Positions 10,248 through 20,675 of a stretch of 64,000 nt of DNA are shown piece by piece. The DNA comes from Vulcanisaeta distributa JCM 11216 (GTDB lineage Archaea; Thermoproteota; Thermoprotei; Thermoproteales; Thermocladiaceae), in assembly GCF_001315985.1 (NCBI RefSeq), contig NZ_BBBI01000005.1, positions 94,188 to 158,187 on the forward strand, read 5' to 3'. A model generated the notes under the pieces. That model ran no database searches and was not told the DNA's origin. It worked only from the letters and a program-made list of their open reading frames with translations. Position numbers and translations under genes: made by a program. The stretch's first letter is position 1; every line of letters begins with the position of its first letter.

Positions 10248-10267
10248 CACGTGAAATAAGCATTTTT
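10248..10267 (+). promoter_or_regulatory. CACGTG-type upstream motif between divergent genes
   Basis: Reads CACGTGAAATAAGCATTTTT and lies 25 bp before the plus-strand winged-helix gene. The first 12 bases equal the motif in front of dsrC (CACGTGAAATAA), followed by a T-rich stretch at the same distance. It may act as an operator next to a TATA element. Confidence 0.4.
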
Positions 10268-10291
10268 AATTTGACTATTGGGAAATCCTAG

Positions 10292-10979
10292 ATGATGCCT
10301 GGAATTAGTATTGACATTGTGCATCTGATGATTCTAAAACTAATACTTCATGCCGTTCGTGAGAATATGAGGGATGATGCGCCAAACCCATTATGGTTGT
10401 CATTAGCTGGGCATATTAGTAAGGCTACATTCTACAGGAAGGTCTCTGAGCTGGAGATTATGGGATTGCTTGAGAGGGTCAGTAGGAATAAGTACTTAAT
10501 AAGCGTTGGTGGTTACCTAGCTCTTCTTTTTGCGTATTTCATGCATATTGGCGATATAGACCGGGATACTGCGCAGGCAGCGATTAACGCTATTAGGGGG
10601 GGTAATTGGGGGGGGTTTAGTGGGGGGGTTTGGTGATTATGAGATTGAGAGTTACGTAAGGCTACTCTACTTGAGTAGTAAGGGGGGGAGACTTAGTAAT
10701 GAATTAATGGCGCTTTACCAGGAGTATCCCAGGAACGTTCTCTTCATATTACCCAGCAATCTTAAAATGGCAACCACTGATTCATTGTATGAAGAGTTAA
10801 TTAATATGTATGGGGGGGATAGGAATACCGTTAATAACGCTAGGAGGGTTATTGCCAAGGCATTGATTGAGTACTTCCCCACCACGGTCATAAATGGATG
10901 TAGGGCTGTGGCGTTCATGAGCGATGGCGAAGCTAAGGTATTAGCCATGCAGTGCGGTAATGATTACATACTTAACTAA
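10292..10979 (+). CDS. Winged-helix DNA-binding protein, probably one gene with a frameshift
   Basis: The first part, from 10292, is a winged-helix domain: LAGHISKATFYRKVSELEIMGLLERVSRNKYLIS. It runs into two G runs of eight and seven at 10608-10628, where the frame shifts. The second part (GDYEIESYVRLLYLSSKG...VLAMQCGNDYILN) continues to 10979 and is mostly helical. A single polypeptide of about 225 residues is the simplest reading; two overlapping genes are possible. The stop overlaps the end of the convergent CbiA-like gene by 8 bp. Likely a transcription regulator; targets unknown. Confidence 0.55.
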
Positions 10980-12370
10980 GCCGCCTATCATTTAGCAATC
11001 TCCTAATGACTCTACCAACCACGTCATACGTGTCCGGATGAATGTGCAGGTAATGGGCATATGCATTGTTTATTTGGAATCCATCAAATCCATTTACCCC
11101 CCCGCGCCCCCCCTCTCGTACTTAATGGCGAAGTCGTAATTCCCATGCAGGATTAATGAGGAGTAATGGAATTCGTGACCCATTATTACAGTGCCGGCAT
11201 CACCAATAATGGAGTCCCTAATTATCCTGGCCTTTGCGTAGCCGTACCAAACAGGTCTTTTGCGCATTATCGTTACAGCGTCTATGGCGCCTACCATCTC
11301 GTACTCCTCATTATTGTAGACTATCGAGTTCGTCAGGTACATCAAACCACCGCACTCAGCATATAGGTACTTCCCTGAATCTATGAATCTACGTACATCA
11401 GCCCTAAGCGCCCTATTCCTCTCAAGGTATTCCCCATAAACCTCAGGAAAACCACCACCAATTAATAACAGGTCTACGTCGCCAAGTCCCTGATCAACCT
11501 CTGGGTCAATAAACTTAATATTATTCGTGAAGGACTGTATCCTCTCTATCATCTCTGGGTAATAGAATGTAAACACCCTCCCACTTAATATGCCTACCCT
11601 TAATTCGTTGCGAACAATGTTAGACGTCTCGGGACTTACGTCATCCCTTACGTTAAGAGGTTCTGAGTACTCCCTGGCTACCTTAATGACCTTGTTAACA
11701 TCTATAAAATTCGACGCTTCATTAAATACATCAACTAAGCGTTGCCTATTGATCTCCTCAGCATGTATCAGCCCCCCCAGGTGCCTATACTGCATTATAT
11801 CCTCAATGTCATCACTCCTTGGTACATAACCGAGGAACTCCAAGCCCTCACTCTCCACGGCAACCCTCAATTTATCAATCTGCCTCGGCGTAGTATTGGT
11901 AACTATGGCGCCCACGATCTTCACCTCACGATCAAAATCCCTCAACCCCCCCTAATTATCGCCCTCACAGTCCTATTAATCCTCTCCCCCCCATTAATGA
12001 CAAACACAATGGGCGCCCTGAGCAGCTTAGCTATTTGGGCGGTGCTACCCACCTCACTGATACCATCAACGCTATCGTAAAGCCCTGATACACCTTCGAT
12101 GATAGCGATGTCTGAGTTCAGGGAATACCTATAAAACCTCGTTACTACCTTATCACCCATCAGCACGTAGTCCAGGTTCCTACTTGGCGCATTCACAATT
12201 ACTGAGTGGTAGCTTGGATCTATGTAGTCAGGACCAACCTTAAACATGGATACCTTAAGCCCTGCCTTAATTAAAGCGTAAGCCAATGCTAGGGTTACTG
12301 CGGTCTTACCATTCTTACCCTTATATGAAGCCACGACAAGCCTAGGCACTGTCACCTCCATGCCTATCAC
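10972..12370 (-). CDS. CbiA/CobB-type glutamine amidotransferase (cobyrinate or siroheme amidase, DsrN-like)
   Basis: Uses ATP and glutamine to amidate carboxylates of a corrinoid or siroheme. The N-terminal domain has a modified P-loop (ASYKGKNGKTAVTLALA), FKVGPDYIDP and IIEGVSGLYD. The C-terminal class-I glutaminase domain has the nucleophile Cys in YLYAECGGLMYL and the GHEFHYS region. The frame shifts at C runs near 11945 and 11103. After the second, it continues VNGFDGFQINNAYAHYLHI to a stop at 10972-10974. The ATG overlaps the methylase stop (ATGA). No other cobalamin gene is visible, while sat, apr and dsr genes are near. A role like DsrN, which makes siroamide for DsrAB, is therefore a good alternative to cobalamin synthesis. 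Confidence 0.8.
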
Positions 12371-12998
12371 GCCTCAATATGAAGATGAGTGATGGGGGCC
12401 TTCACATCATCAATGTCAGAGCCATTATTGAGTCTATGAAACTCCTCGTCTGGGTATGTAACCCTACTAACTATTAAAACCTCGTGATCACCATCTAATT
12501 TACTAATTAATTCCTTAATCATCCTCGTGCCCATGAAGACGACCTTAACGTCAGCCTTAACATCGTAGTCAATGTCTGGATACGCCATCAACGCAACCAC
12601 ACCCCCCCTCAATTCAACCATGTACTTGGCTGCGGCTGCCGTAAAACTACTGACCCCCCCCGGCACTATTTCACAGGGAACACCATTACGTAGGGCATCC
12701 CTGCAAATCTCAATTCCCCTGCCAAATATTACTGGGTCACCATTCTTGAGGAAGACCACGTTAAGTCCTTTCCTGCTAATTCTATCGCCTTAATTACGTA
12801 CTCCCTATGCGCATCGCCTCTTACATGTCCCATGAATATCTTCCTGGCATTCGGCGCATACATGCTTATTATCTCCTCATTAACTAAGGAACCGTAAAAC
12901 ACAACGTCAGCCCTCCTCAATACCTTAATAGCCTTCACGGTAATAAGCTCGGGATCCCAAGGACCTGCACCAACAACGTAAATCGGGATAATAATCAC
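12367..12998 (-). CDS. Tetrapyrrole (corrin/porphyrin) methylase, SUMT/CbiF-like (one frameshift)
   Basis: SAM-dependent C-methylase of the CobA/CbiF fold, about 210 residues. The N-terminus has [19 protein letters not shown], then [14 protein letters not shown] as in CbiF. Next come [10 protein letters not shown], resembling the GGDPFVFGRG of uroporphyrinogen-III methylase, and [13 protein letters not shown], close to CbiF. One A is missing near 12748 (GKDLN to VVFLKNGD). It overlaps the CbiA-like gene and is probably cotranscribed. Whether it makes precorrin-2 for siroheme or acts later in corrin synthesis cannot be settled from motifs. The sulfate-reduction context favours siroheme supply. 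Confidence 0.72.
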
Positions 12999-13067
12999 CT
13001 ATTACTTAACCTATTGGTTTATGGTAATTAAATAATGGTTATTACACATGGCATGTAAAATCCCAGG

Positions 13068-13862
13068 TTATTCTAAAATACGAATCTTCCTCAATTCCTT
13101 AATTTCACGTAGTAAAACACAATCATGGCAATCACTTGGTATTCGCATACCCATGCATGATTTTCCGCAAAGCCTGCACATGTAAACATACATGTTACCA
13201 TCAAGGCCTATATTAATCACGAATTTATCATTACCAATTAGGATTGATGATTTCGTAATTATACCGCCATCAATAATTAACCTATTAATTAAATAATGCA
13301 TCGCTATGTTAATTATATCATTAAGTAGATCGTACCTAATTAATGACTTTAATTGATCTCTACGCTCGAGTATTATCATCATGACTGTTCTGGGGTCATC
13401 AATTACTCTCATAATACTGCCATCAATGCTTATCAACGCAGGTAACACATTTATTATCTTCATGACCCTTTGACAACAATAACTCCTTAGATGCCATTTT
13501 TGACATAGCTTATTAAAAATCATACCTTCATCGTCAACGCAATTGAGGGCCAGACACGTCAATAGGCCCTTAACCGTTGATACGTACATATTTCTCTCAC
13601 TATTGACTTCACCAATACTTAATGACCTTATTAGCCCATATTGAATCATTTTCCTAGCCTTCTTGTAAACCGTTGAGATGGCAAACCTCGTATTCTTGGA
13701 AATCCTGTATAACGTCACTGGTTCGTTATAAATAATATAAGCCAATAGATCCTTGGTGGTATCGTCAATATCCATCTCGGACTGGAGACGCTGCCGTAGT
13801 AATCGAATAGTATTAACGTGATCATCACTAATTATAGGTCTATTCATCAACATAGTGTTCAT
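13068..13862 (-). CDS. HTH regulator with C-terminal Cys cluster
   Basis: 264 residues, unbroken. Residues 35-85 form a helix-turn-helix: LLAYIIYNEPVTLYRISKNTRFAISTVYKKARKMIQYGLI. The middle part is helical and contains Cys residues. The C-terminus has MYVYMCRLCGKSCMGMRIPSDCHDC, a Cys-rich knuckle that could bind a metal or Fe-S cluster and sense redox or sulfur state. It is paralogous to the gene at 19846-20653: TVKGLLTCLALNCVDDE versus TVKGLLTCLAYKCLDDD, and YVYMCRLCGKSC versus YVYICRLCEKNC. A palindrome shared with that gene lies 42 bp upstream of its start, which suggests autoregulation. DNA binding and sensing are inferred. Confidence 0.7.
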   Translation of the reverse strand: MNTMLMNRPIISDDHVNTIRLLRQRLQSEMDIDDTTKDLLAYIIYNEPVTLYRISKNTRFAISTVYKKARKMIQYGLIRSLSIGEVNSERNMYVSTVKGLLTCLALNCVDDEGMIFNKLCQKWHLRSYCCQRVMKIINVLPALISIDGSIMRVIDDPRTVMMIILERRDQLKSLIRYDLLNDIINIAMHYLINRLIIDGGIITKSSILIGNDKFVINIGLDGNMYVYMCRLCGKSCMGMRIPSDCHDCVLLREIKELRKIRILE

Positions 13863-13903
13863 CAGTTACGTATATATTCAGATGAATAAATATGATTTGA
13901 TCA

Positions 13904-13918
13904 GTGCATAAAATGCAT
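13904..13918. promoter_or_regulatory. Palindromic operator candidate (GTGCA-N5-TGCAT)
   Basis: GTGCATAAAATGCAT lies upstream of the regulator gene ending at 13068. A related ATTCAGATGAATAAA block sits about 15 bp closer to the gene, giving a composite of about 45 bp. The same two-part arrangement occurs at 44051-44095 upstream of the dsrE-tusA operon, and the palindrome recurs at 20676-20690 upstream of the paralogous regulator. Confidence 0.6.
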
Positions 13919-13956
13919 TAAATAAAATCCCTTATAAATAAAGGGCGTATCTCTAT

Positions 13957-14538
13957 TTAAGGATTCTTCTTAGTATTTAATATGCACGTCATTACATCTA
14001 CCGTGACATTAACATTATCGACAAACGAATTACTCACCTCAACTAAGTAGAGGCCCGGGTCAAACCTTTGGGACCACATCACGTTATTCACGTCAAAGTA
14101 ACCAACGAGTATTACATCCTCTGCGTAATACGCATTATCACTTATGAGCTCGCCAACTCTCTTTATTAATAGGGTTACGTTGCCTAACTGCGTTAATACT
14201 GTAATTAATGAAACACCAATGAAGTCCCTGGGTACCATTATTGGGCAGTAAATAGATTCATGCCTACGTAATTGAAACCCAACCAATCTACATGAACTAA
14301 TCATCGATAAAAACCGCCTAATATCCTCCATACCCAATGCAGCAAGCGGAGTTTCGGAAAGGACCTGGGCAATTAACCTGGCAACCTCCTTAGCCTGACC
14401 TAACGGTATGCGCCTCTTCCTCAATTCGCTTATGCACATTTTAACCTTATCAATTTGCTCATCGGTAACATTAATACCTCGATCTCTAAGCTCCTCCCTT
14501 AGTGTCTTAATGACCTCTTCCTCGTAGTTATGAAGCAT
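13957..14538 (-). CDS. Uncharacterised protein at the end of the sat operon
   Basis: 193 residues, complete frame from ATG at 14536-14538. The N-terminal third is helical and charged (EEEVIKTLREELRDRGINVTDEQIDKVKMCISEL). The rest is mixed strand and helix with IYCPIMVPRDFIGVSLITVL. No membrane helix, signal peptide or known motif. It follows the small sat-linked gene by 56 bp on the same strand and may be the last gene of the operon. Function unknown. Confidence 0.55.
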   Translation of the reverse strand: MLHNYEEEVIKTLREELRDRGINVTDEQIDKVKMCISELRKRRIPLGQAKEVARLIAQVLSETPLAALGMEDIRRFLSMISSCRLVGFQLRRHESIYCPIMVPRDFIGVSLITVLTQLGNVTLLIKRVGELISDNAYYAEDVILVGYFDVNNVMWSQRFDPGLYLVEVSNSFVDNVNVTVDVMTCILNTKKNP

Positions 14539-14594
14539 AGGTAAGACCTTATAATGAAAATATTTCTATTTTTAATAAGACCAAGGTACTCTTC

Positions 14595-14973
14595 TTACTT
14601 CTCTTCAGGCAATATAGGTGGTGGTAAGTACTCCTCCTCCTTAGCAGATAACTCCTTAATCCTGCCTAGTCTCTCAGGCTTCAATAATTCATCGAAGACC
14701 TCCCTACCAACACTTTTCAACTGAGCAATAACCTCAAAGAGCTCCCTCTTAAAGGCCACAGGCGTCTCCTCAATGAAGCCCCTGGCGTCAATCCTAGCCC
14801 TTGGGAATTCCTTCAAGATCCTCTGGGCAACGTCGTCGGGGGGGACCTCAAGTTCAATTACCTTAAGATAGCCACCGTATAAATCCTTAACCAACTTCTC
14901 CAGAGGCGTCCCCCCTTATCCTCTCGAGTCTCGCCTTATCCAGTATCACGGAGATCTTATAGGGCATGCCCAT
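14595..14973 (-). CDS. Small conserved protein of sat-apr operons (frameshifted)
   Basis: Starts at ATG 14971-14973 (MGMPYKISVILDKARLERIRG), overlapping the sat stop as ATGA. One base too many in a six-base C run near 14911 shifts the frame. It then continues TPLEKLVKDLYGGYLKVIELEVPPDDVAQRI to the stop at 14595, about 125 residues. In Archaeoglobus a protein of similar size lies between sat and aprB, so position and size fit a conserved partner of unknown role. It is acidic, ends PPPILPEEK, and has no catalytic motif I recognise. Confidence 0.65.
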
Positions 14974-16355
14974 CACCTCCTCAACGGCACCTCCATTGGT
15001 GGTACATCAATCTCGAGCTCCCTCTCCTTTAACTCAAGGTACTTCTTATTAACGAATGGGTAGCCGTAGACCCTCCACCACTTAACAATCACCCTATAGA
15101 CCTCGGGCCTAAAGATTATTGGCGGTGGTTCAATGCCCTCAGCTATTAACCCCCTAATGAAGCTACCGCTGAACCTCTGGGCTATATCCGTGTGAGCGCA
15201 CGTATCGCTATAGGTTATTTCACCGCATTTCGGGCAGTACCAGAACTCCTTGATATTGACGGGCCTTATCTTAAGACCCTTATCGAGGTCGTAAGGCGGC
15301 GCATTTAATCCGAAGCTTGGTATTCCCCCCCTCTCCCAGAGTATTTGTGTTGCGTATGGGTCGTAGTAATCACCAACGGCTGCATGGTCCCTACCAAACA
15401 TGTGATGCGTGCAACCCATGTTCTGCCTAATGATACCGTGTAATAGCGACTCGAGTGGGTTACCATACCTCATGTCCCACAGTGTGAAGGTGACTATGTG
15501 TCTCTTCGGGCTTATGTAGCCGTACTTATTTAATGCCTCGTGGCCCTCAAGTATTGCCTCATCCACGAAGTCACCGAGTCTCTTCGCGCCGATTATGGCG
15601 TTGACGAGTATTCCATGGCACGGCTCAATATCGCTAGGTAAGCCGCGTTCTTCATCAAGTGCTCATGGCCGGTGTGTGGCACATTCCTAGTCTGGTGAGC
15701 GATCACTGTTCTCCAGCCCCCCCTCCTTTGAATCTCCTCGCGAGACTTAGCCGGTGGGTACCAGAACCTATTATACGGCTCTTTAAACACGGGTTCGTTA
15801 ATTACGTACACCTTACCTGCCAATGCTGTGCCGGTCATACTCCTATATATCAACCAGCCGGGGTGTTTCTCATCAAACCTCTTCTTAACAACCTCGGGAT
15901 TCCTCTCCGGCGTTCCAAACGTCCTATCAGCCAAGTCCTTGGGATCAAACCTCCAAATCTCCTCAACATCAAGTATTGCAAACGGTTGTCCCTTAAGCCT
16001 AAGTAATAACCTATCACCCTCCTTAACACCAAGCTTTTTCAGATCATCCTCATTAATATCAAATATTATTGGGAATGGGAACAACCAACCATCGAGGAGT
16101 CTCCTCTCCCTAAGTACATTCTCAACCTCATTCCTAGTCATGAACCTATCCAGTGGGCTGAAGAAGCCATAGGCAATGGACATGATCTCCCTATACACGT
16201 TCCTAATGGGTAGGCCGCTCACTGGTCCCTAGTGGCCTTTATGTCGTAGGGTATCGCGCCGGCGGCCATGTTAATGGCCTTATCCCTATCCTTAATCACC
16301 GCATCCACCAGTTTTCCACCGTGTGGGGGGGTGGCATGTAGACCTTGAGACTCAT
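14973..16355 (-). CDS. sat: Sulfate adenylyltransferase (ATP sulfurylase), several frameshifts
   Basis: Activates sulfate to APS, the first step of sulfate respiration, in the cytoplasm. Start taken at ATG 16353-16355, 10 bp after aprA. An N-terminal segment (LVDAVIKDKDKAINMAAGAIPYDIKA) precedes LSPLDRFM-type and LRLKGQPFAILDVEEIW segments. Active-site motifs are QTRNVPHTGHEHLMK (the QxRN...HxGH loop) and GRDHAAVGDYYDPY. A Cys-rich insert (CPKCGEITYSDTCAH) looks like a zinc-binding knuckle, as in other archaeal ATP sulfurylases. Frame breaks near 16325, 16227 and 15620 are each repaired by one base. Corrected length is about 455 residues. Confidence 0.9.
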
Positions 16356-16365
16356 ACCGACCACC

Positions 16366-18273
16366 TCATGGGAACTCTATTATGTGAATCACGGGCACCT
16401 TCCATAACTCCCACTGCCCAGTCTTTGCATCGTACCTTGAGTTAACGAATACGTGCCAATTCTCATCATCCAGCGCTGGGTAGTCCGCCCTAACGTAGTA
16501 ACCAGGCCACCTGGTCTCCTTCCTAAACAGCATGTGCCTAATCACGGCCTCTGCAGTCAATATCCTATGCCAAAGCTCCCAAACCCTCATTAACTCGTGC
16601 CAGTCCTGGGCCGCTGCGTAATTCGCGAAGTCCTCCTTAAGGAACTGCAGCAGTTCCAGTGCCCTATTAAGCATCCACTCATTGGTTATGTACATTGTTG
16701 ACCAACCACCTGCGTACTCATCCATGATCTTCTGAAGCCTAAACAAGCCCTGCTTCCAGTACATCTTAGTTGGGTCTATTGGGTGCATGTAGCTTGGTCC
16801 AGTGACAACGCTGTACTTACCCTTCTGGTAATGTTCTAGTGGTTCCATTACCTTGGCTATTAATGAATCGACCTGCGCCTTATCCACCTCAACCTTCTCA
16901 TCACTGTGATCCATCACGTATAATACGGCGGACTTACCCGCCAACCTGCCCTCAGTAAATGAACCACTACTAAACTTATGCGGATTAGCACCGCATGCAT
17001 CACCTGCGCAGAATAAGCCGTCCAACGTTGTCATCCTATTATAACCCCAGTAATACTGGTATCCTCTATCGTCAGGTAAACCCTCGATCTTCCTGGGCGC
17101 CAGATCCTCAGGGCCGCTGGACCATGCACCGCACTCAGTGGCGTGGCTACCCATCACGTAGGGTTCCGTGGTAATTACCTCATAGGGCCTATCGGCAGGT
17201 TCATGGTTCTGCCCAGCCATATGACTACCTGGCTTATGGTCATGTCCAGGAAGTCCTCATACGCTATGGCCTCACTCTCCGTACCCTTCTTAACGGTCTC
17301 GTCAGTCCTCATGAGGCTTGGCCCACGGCCAGCCATCCACTCAAGGCGTTGAGCGAATACCCTAAGTGTTGTTGGAGTAATGGGTAAGTCTACGTACTTA
17401 CCTTTACCGCTGTATAGCTTCCTTATCTCATCGACATGGGGGCTTCCAGAAGTCCTGGCCATACGCATTGCTGATCCTCGTCTTAAGCAATAACTGATAA
17501 GCACCAACAGGTCCATAGCCGTCCTTAAATCTTGGTACCACAAACCTGGCCTCCATCATCGTCATCACAGCGCCAGCCTCAATCAACATGCCGTAGGATG
17601 ATGCCGAGGACCACGGCGGATACCAACTCCTGCCAAGTCCCTCACCCTGGGACCTAGGCCTATAAATCTGTGAGCCACCACCTGCGGCTAGTATGGTTGC
17701 CCTTGCCTTGAATACGTAAAATGTGCCGTCATTAACGTTAAAGCCTATGGCGCCAACAACCCTATTGGGGTTGCCAGGGCTCTTAAGCAGGTGCGTAACC
17801 ATTACCCTATTAAATATGTTCTCATCACCAAGGGCCTTCCTGGCTGCCTCAGCAACTATCGGCTTGTAGGACTCACCATGAATCATTATTTGCCACTTAC
17901 CCTCCCTAACATAGCACCCAGTCTTTGGCTCGGGCCATATTGGTAGTCCCCCCCACTCATCGAATAGGTGGACTGTTGAGTCAACATGTCTCGCATAGTC
18001 GTAAACTAGGTCCTCCCTCACAATACCCATTAAGTCACCCCTGACGTACTTAACGTAGTCCTCAACCGTGTTTTCCTTGCACTTAAGGCCAAGGTACGTG
18101 TTTATTGCCGATAGTCCCATCGCCACCGCACCGCTCCTATTAATATTCGCCTTCTCAGCCAATACAATCCTACAGTTCCTGCACCAATACCTGGCCTCCC
18201 AAGCGGCTCCACTGCCGGCCATCCCACCGCCGATTATTAGGATGTCCGCATCCACATACCTAACCCTCGTCAT
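16366..18273 (-). CDS. aprA: Adenylylsulfate reductase alpha subunit (two frameshifts)
   Basis: FAD subunit that reduces APS to sulfite and AMP. The N-terminal dinucleotide fold is ADILIIGGGMAGSGAAWEARYW. The FAD and substrate regions include EKANINRSGAVAMGLSAINTYLG and AAGGGSQIYRPRS. The C-terminal part includes TTEPYVMGSHATECGAW and LFCAGDACGANPHKF. The frame shifts near 17443, where five Cs stand in place of four at WKPHVDEI, and near 17215, where one G is missing at WLGQNHEP. Corrected length is about 636 residues, usual for AprA. It is preceded by aprB with 4 bp between and followed by sat, so one transcript is expected. Confidence 0.93.
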
Positions 18274-18277
18274 ATTC

Positions 18278-18772
18278 TCACCCCCCCCTCACCTCGACCT
18301 TAACCACCTCTGGAACCTTCATCCTTGGTAATTCAACACCGAGCTTATTACCACCAAGTTGCTCATGCTCGCAGGATAGGTACGGCGTCCTTAGGAACTC
18401 CTTGAGTGGTTCTGGGTACTCCTGCGGTGGCTTTATTGAGCCCCCCCAGGGCGTTGTCCTTATTGGGAATACGAAGTATTTAACCGTGCCATTCCTATAC
18501 CTAATCGTCCAGTAAACCCTGTTCGTCTTTTCATCCCTATAAACCTCAACGGCACCACCAAGTGGTGTGAAGTCCATGTAACCCCTTATCTGAACAGCGC
18601 CCTGCGGACAATGCTTAACGCAGTTGTAACACTCCCAGCAGGACTCCGGCTCCGCGTTATACGCCTTCCTACCGAATATTCCAGACTTTGTGAACCTCAT
18701 TATGTGGCTCGGGCATACGTTAACGCAGTCCCCACAACCCGTGCACTTGGCTGGGATTACGTAGGAGGGCAT
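18278..18772 (-). CDS. aprB: Adenylylsulfate reductase beta subunit
   Basis: Electron-entry subunit of APS reductase carrying two [4Fe-4S] clusters. Start chosen at ATG 18770-18772 (MPSYVIPAKCTGCGDC), just after a GGTGGTG ribosome site. The frame runs further upstream, but that belongs to the preceding membrane gene. The two clusters are bound by KCTGCGDCVNVCP (residues 9-21) and SCWECYNCVKHCP. The C-terminal extension ends at the stop four bases before aprA. 164 residues. Electrons probably come from the membrane protein encoded immediately upstream. Confidence 0.93.
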   Translation of the reverse strand: MPSYVIPAKCTGCGDCVNVCPSHIMRFTKSGIFGRKAYNAEPESCWECYNCVKHCPQGAVQIRGYMDFTPLGGAVEVYRDEKTNRVYWTIRYRNGTVKYFVFPIRTTPWGGSIKPPQEYPEPLKEFLRTPYLSCEHEQLGGNKLGVELPRMKVPEVVKVEVRGG

Positions 18773-18782
18773 GCACACCACC

Positions 18783-19649
18783 TCATGAGTGCTTCTTTGG
18801 ATGGCTTGGTACGTGGGACTCAAGCGCTCTCTCGCTAACTCGCCACTCCACGGCCCAAGCAACCTAGCTCCACGCCCTTCCAGGTCCTATACCTATCGTA
18901 TAACTGCCATATGTACATGTAAATCGCATGCCCAAACTTGGTCCAGGGCATTGTGGCGAACATCATGGCAACCAGGAATATGTGGATACTGAACGTCGTC
19001 GCCAATGCGTAGTAATTCATCGGCATTATTAATTCAATACCCATTAGAGCAAAGCCACTCAATGAAACGAAGAAGGCAGCCCAGAGGAAGAAGTCCGTAA
19101 CCGCAGACTCACTGGTCGGCCTGGTCCCCCTGCCACCTAGCGATCATCATAAGTATAAACCCAATAACTATCAAAATACCACCAACGGCGCCAGTGCCGA
19201 TGACGGCATATGGACCCATGGGACCAAGCTTACCACCCGGTATGAAAGCCACGAGACCAGGTACGTCACTCGAAACCCACTCATCATAGATGAAGCCTAG
19301 GACCGTTGATATCGCCGCAAATACAAAGCCCCCACCAAATTAATGCATGCGCCACCGCCTTAACCCTAGGCTTCCTTAAGTATAGTGATTGTGTATGGCA
19401 TGAGGTCATTGGCGCGCCATAGAATGGGTATAGGAAAGCCATGACTAAGCCGGCAATAAAGGCGCCCGCGGAGCCCCAATTCCTCGTTGGGCCCCTTATC
19501 GGTAATACCCTACTTAAATTTGAAAGGGCCAGTACACCCCTACCTATCTCAACGGCGAAGCCAATAACCATCTCTATAACCAGCGCTATGGCTCCGTAAA
19601 TTATCCATAGGTGCGGTATTGGTAGGTACAGTTCGATCATCAATTTCAT
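18783..19649 (-). CDS. Multi-helix membrane protein of the apr operon, AprM-like (frameshifted)
   Basis: Integral membrane protein upstream of aprB, first gene of the apr-sat operon. The N-terminal helices are IPHLWIIYGAIALVIEMVIGFAV and AGAFIAGLVMAFLYPFYG. The frame shifts near 19338 (G5 for G4). It continues FVFAAISTVLGFIYDEW and VGGILIVIGFILMMIARW, shifts near 19130, and ends with MNYYALATTFSIHIFLVAMMFATMPWTKFGHAIYM. The last part recalls the haem-binding NarI/DsrM/HdrE type helices. A third shift near 18865 gives a stop at 18783-18785. Lack of qmoABC genes here suggests an AprM-like electron donor; that name is inferred from position and topology. Confidence 0.65.
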
Positions 19650-19663
19650 ATTACTTTAGTTAA

Positions 19664-19684
19664 AAAATTATTTATTCCACATGG
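19664..19684 (-). promoter_or_regulatory. Upstream motif of the apr-sat operon
   Basis: On the minus strand reads CCATGTGGAATAAATAATTT, about 15-35 bp before the AprM-like gene. It keeps the GTGGAATAA core of the dsrA motif (CACGTGGAATAA), followed by a T/A-rich TATA-like stretch at the same spacing. The CACGTG core has one change (CATGTG). Confidence 0.5.
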
Positions 19685-19845
19685 ATTGTGAAAGCTTATA
19701 TTATGCATATAAATTATTATATATAATAATGAATATAATTGAATATAATATTAATTCTTTATTAATACGGATATATGATTATATTATACAAGTTTCTCCA
19801 GCAAAAGTTTAGTGATTTTTCTAAAATAAAATTATTAATAATTAA

Positions 19846-20653
19846 TCATTTTATCAGATTTGATATATCTTTATTTAATTCATTAATTAATGGGCAGTTA
19901 TTATTGCATGTCGTATACGTTAATACGCAGTTTTTCTCACATAATCTGCATATGTATACATAAAGCATCTTATTGTTCCTGTAGTATCCTATTAGGAATG
20001 AATTGTTACCAAGTATTATATCTGGCCTTTTAATGTTTGATGTACTATTTATTATGCTATTTACCAGGTAATAAATCGAGGTATTTTTTACGCTGGTTAT
20101 TGTTGTCTCGTCAATGAGTTTACTATTTATTGCTGAGTTATTAATTAACGTACTTAATGCCGTTATCATTAGCGTATCTATATTCTCAATTATCCTTAGC
20201 TCTCGCCCTTGATTACATACGGTAATATCATCAGTATTGATATTAACCTATTGTTATCATAGTTCCTTAAGTTCCATTTAACCTTAAGTCTATTCAATAC
20301 GGCATCATCATCGAGACATTTATAGGCTAGACACGTTAGTAATCCCTTAACTGTGGCTTCGTACATGTGCCTTCCATTTAATTTATCATCTGCTTCCTTA
20401 GCTGTTATTAAGTTGTTCTTGACCATGTATTTGGCCTTCTTGTAAATTGATGAGATACTATACGGTGTTTCTCTGGAGATCCTGTATAATGTAATTGGCC
20501 CCCCCTCATGATTACATAGGCAAGTATGTCATTTACTACATTGTCGTACTCAACATTTACAAGCCTTCTAAGTTCTAGCCTTAAACTCTCTGGGATCGGT
20601 TTACCATAATCTATGACGGTGTTATGCTTCATTAAGTATTTACACGTATTCAT
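19846..20653 (-). CDS. HTH regulator with C-terminal Cys cluster, paralogue (frameshifted)
   Basis: Starts MNTCKYLMKHNTVID at 20653. The HTH region (ILAYVIMRGG...) breaks at a C run near 20503. It continues ETPYSISSIYKKAKYMVKNNLIT, then MYEATVKGLLTCLAYKCLDDD. A second break near 20205 leads to MITALSTLINNSA and the C-terminus YVYICRLCEKNCVLTYTTCNNNC. The C-terminal Cys pattern equals that of the regulator at 13068-13862. Corrected length is about 265 residues. The region is very AT-rich. It lies between dsrMK and the apr operon, so it could control either. DNA binding and sulfur sensing are inferred. Confidence 0.65.
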
Positions 20654-20675
20654 TTGTTATAAAATCAGTTGATTA

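Noticed and set aside
10562..10690. Programmed frameshifting at G runs in the winged-helix gene
   Set aside because: The same run lengths occur at over a hundred sites, including a tRNA, so a recoding signal is not needed.
12367..12998. Firm assignment as cobalt-precorrin-4 methylase (cbiF)
   Set aside because: Motifs mix CbiF and SUMT features and no other corrin genes are near, so only the methylase family is claimed.
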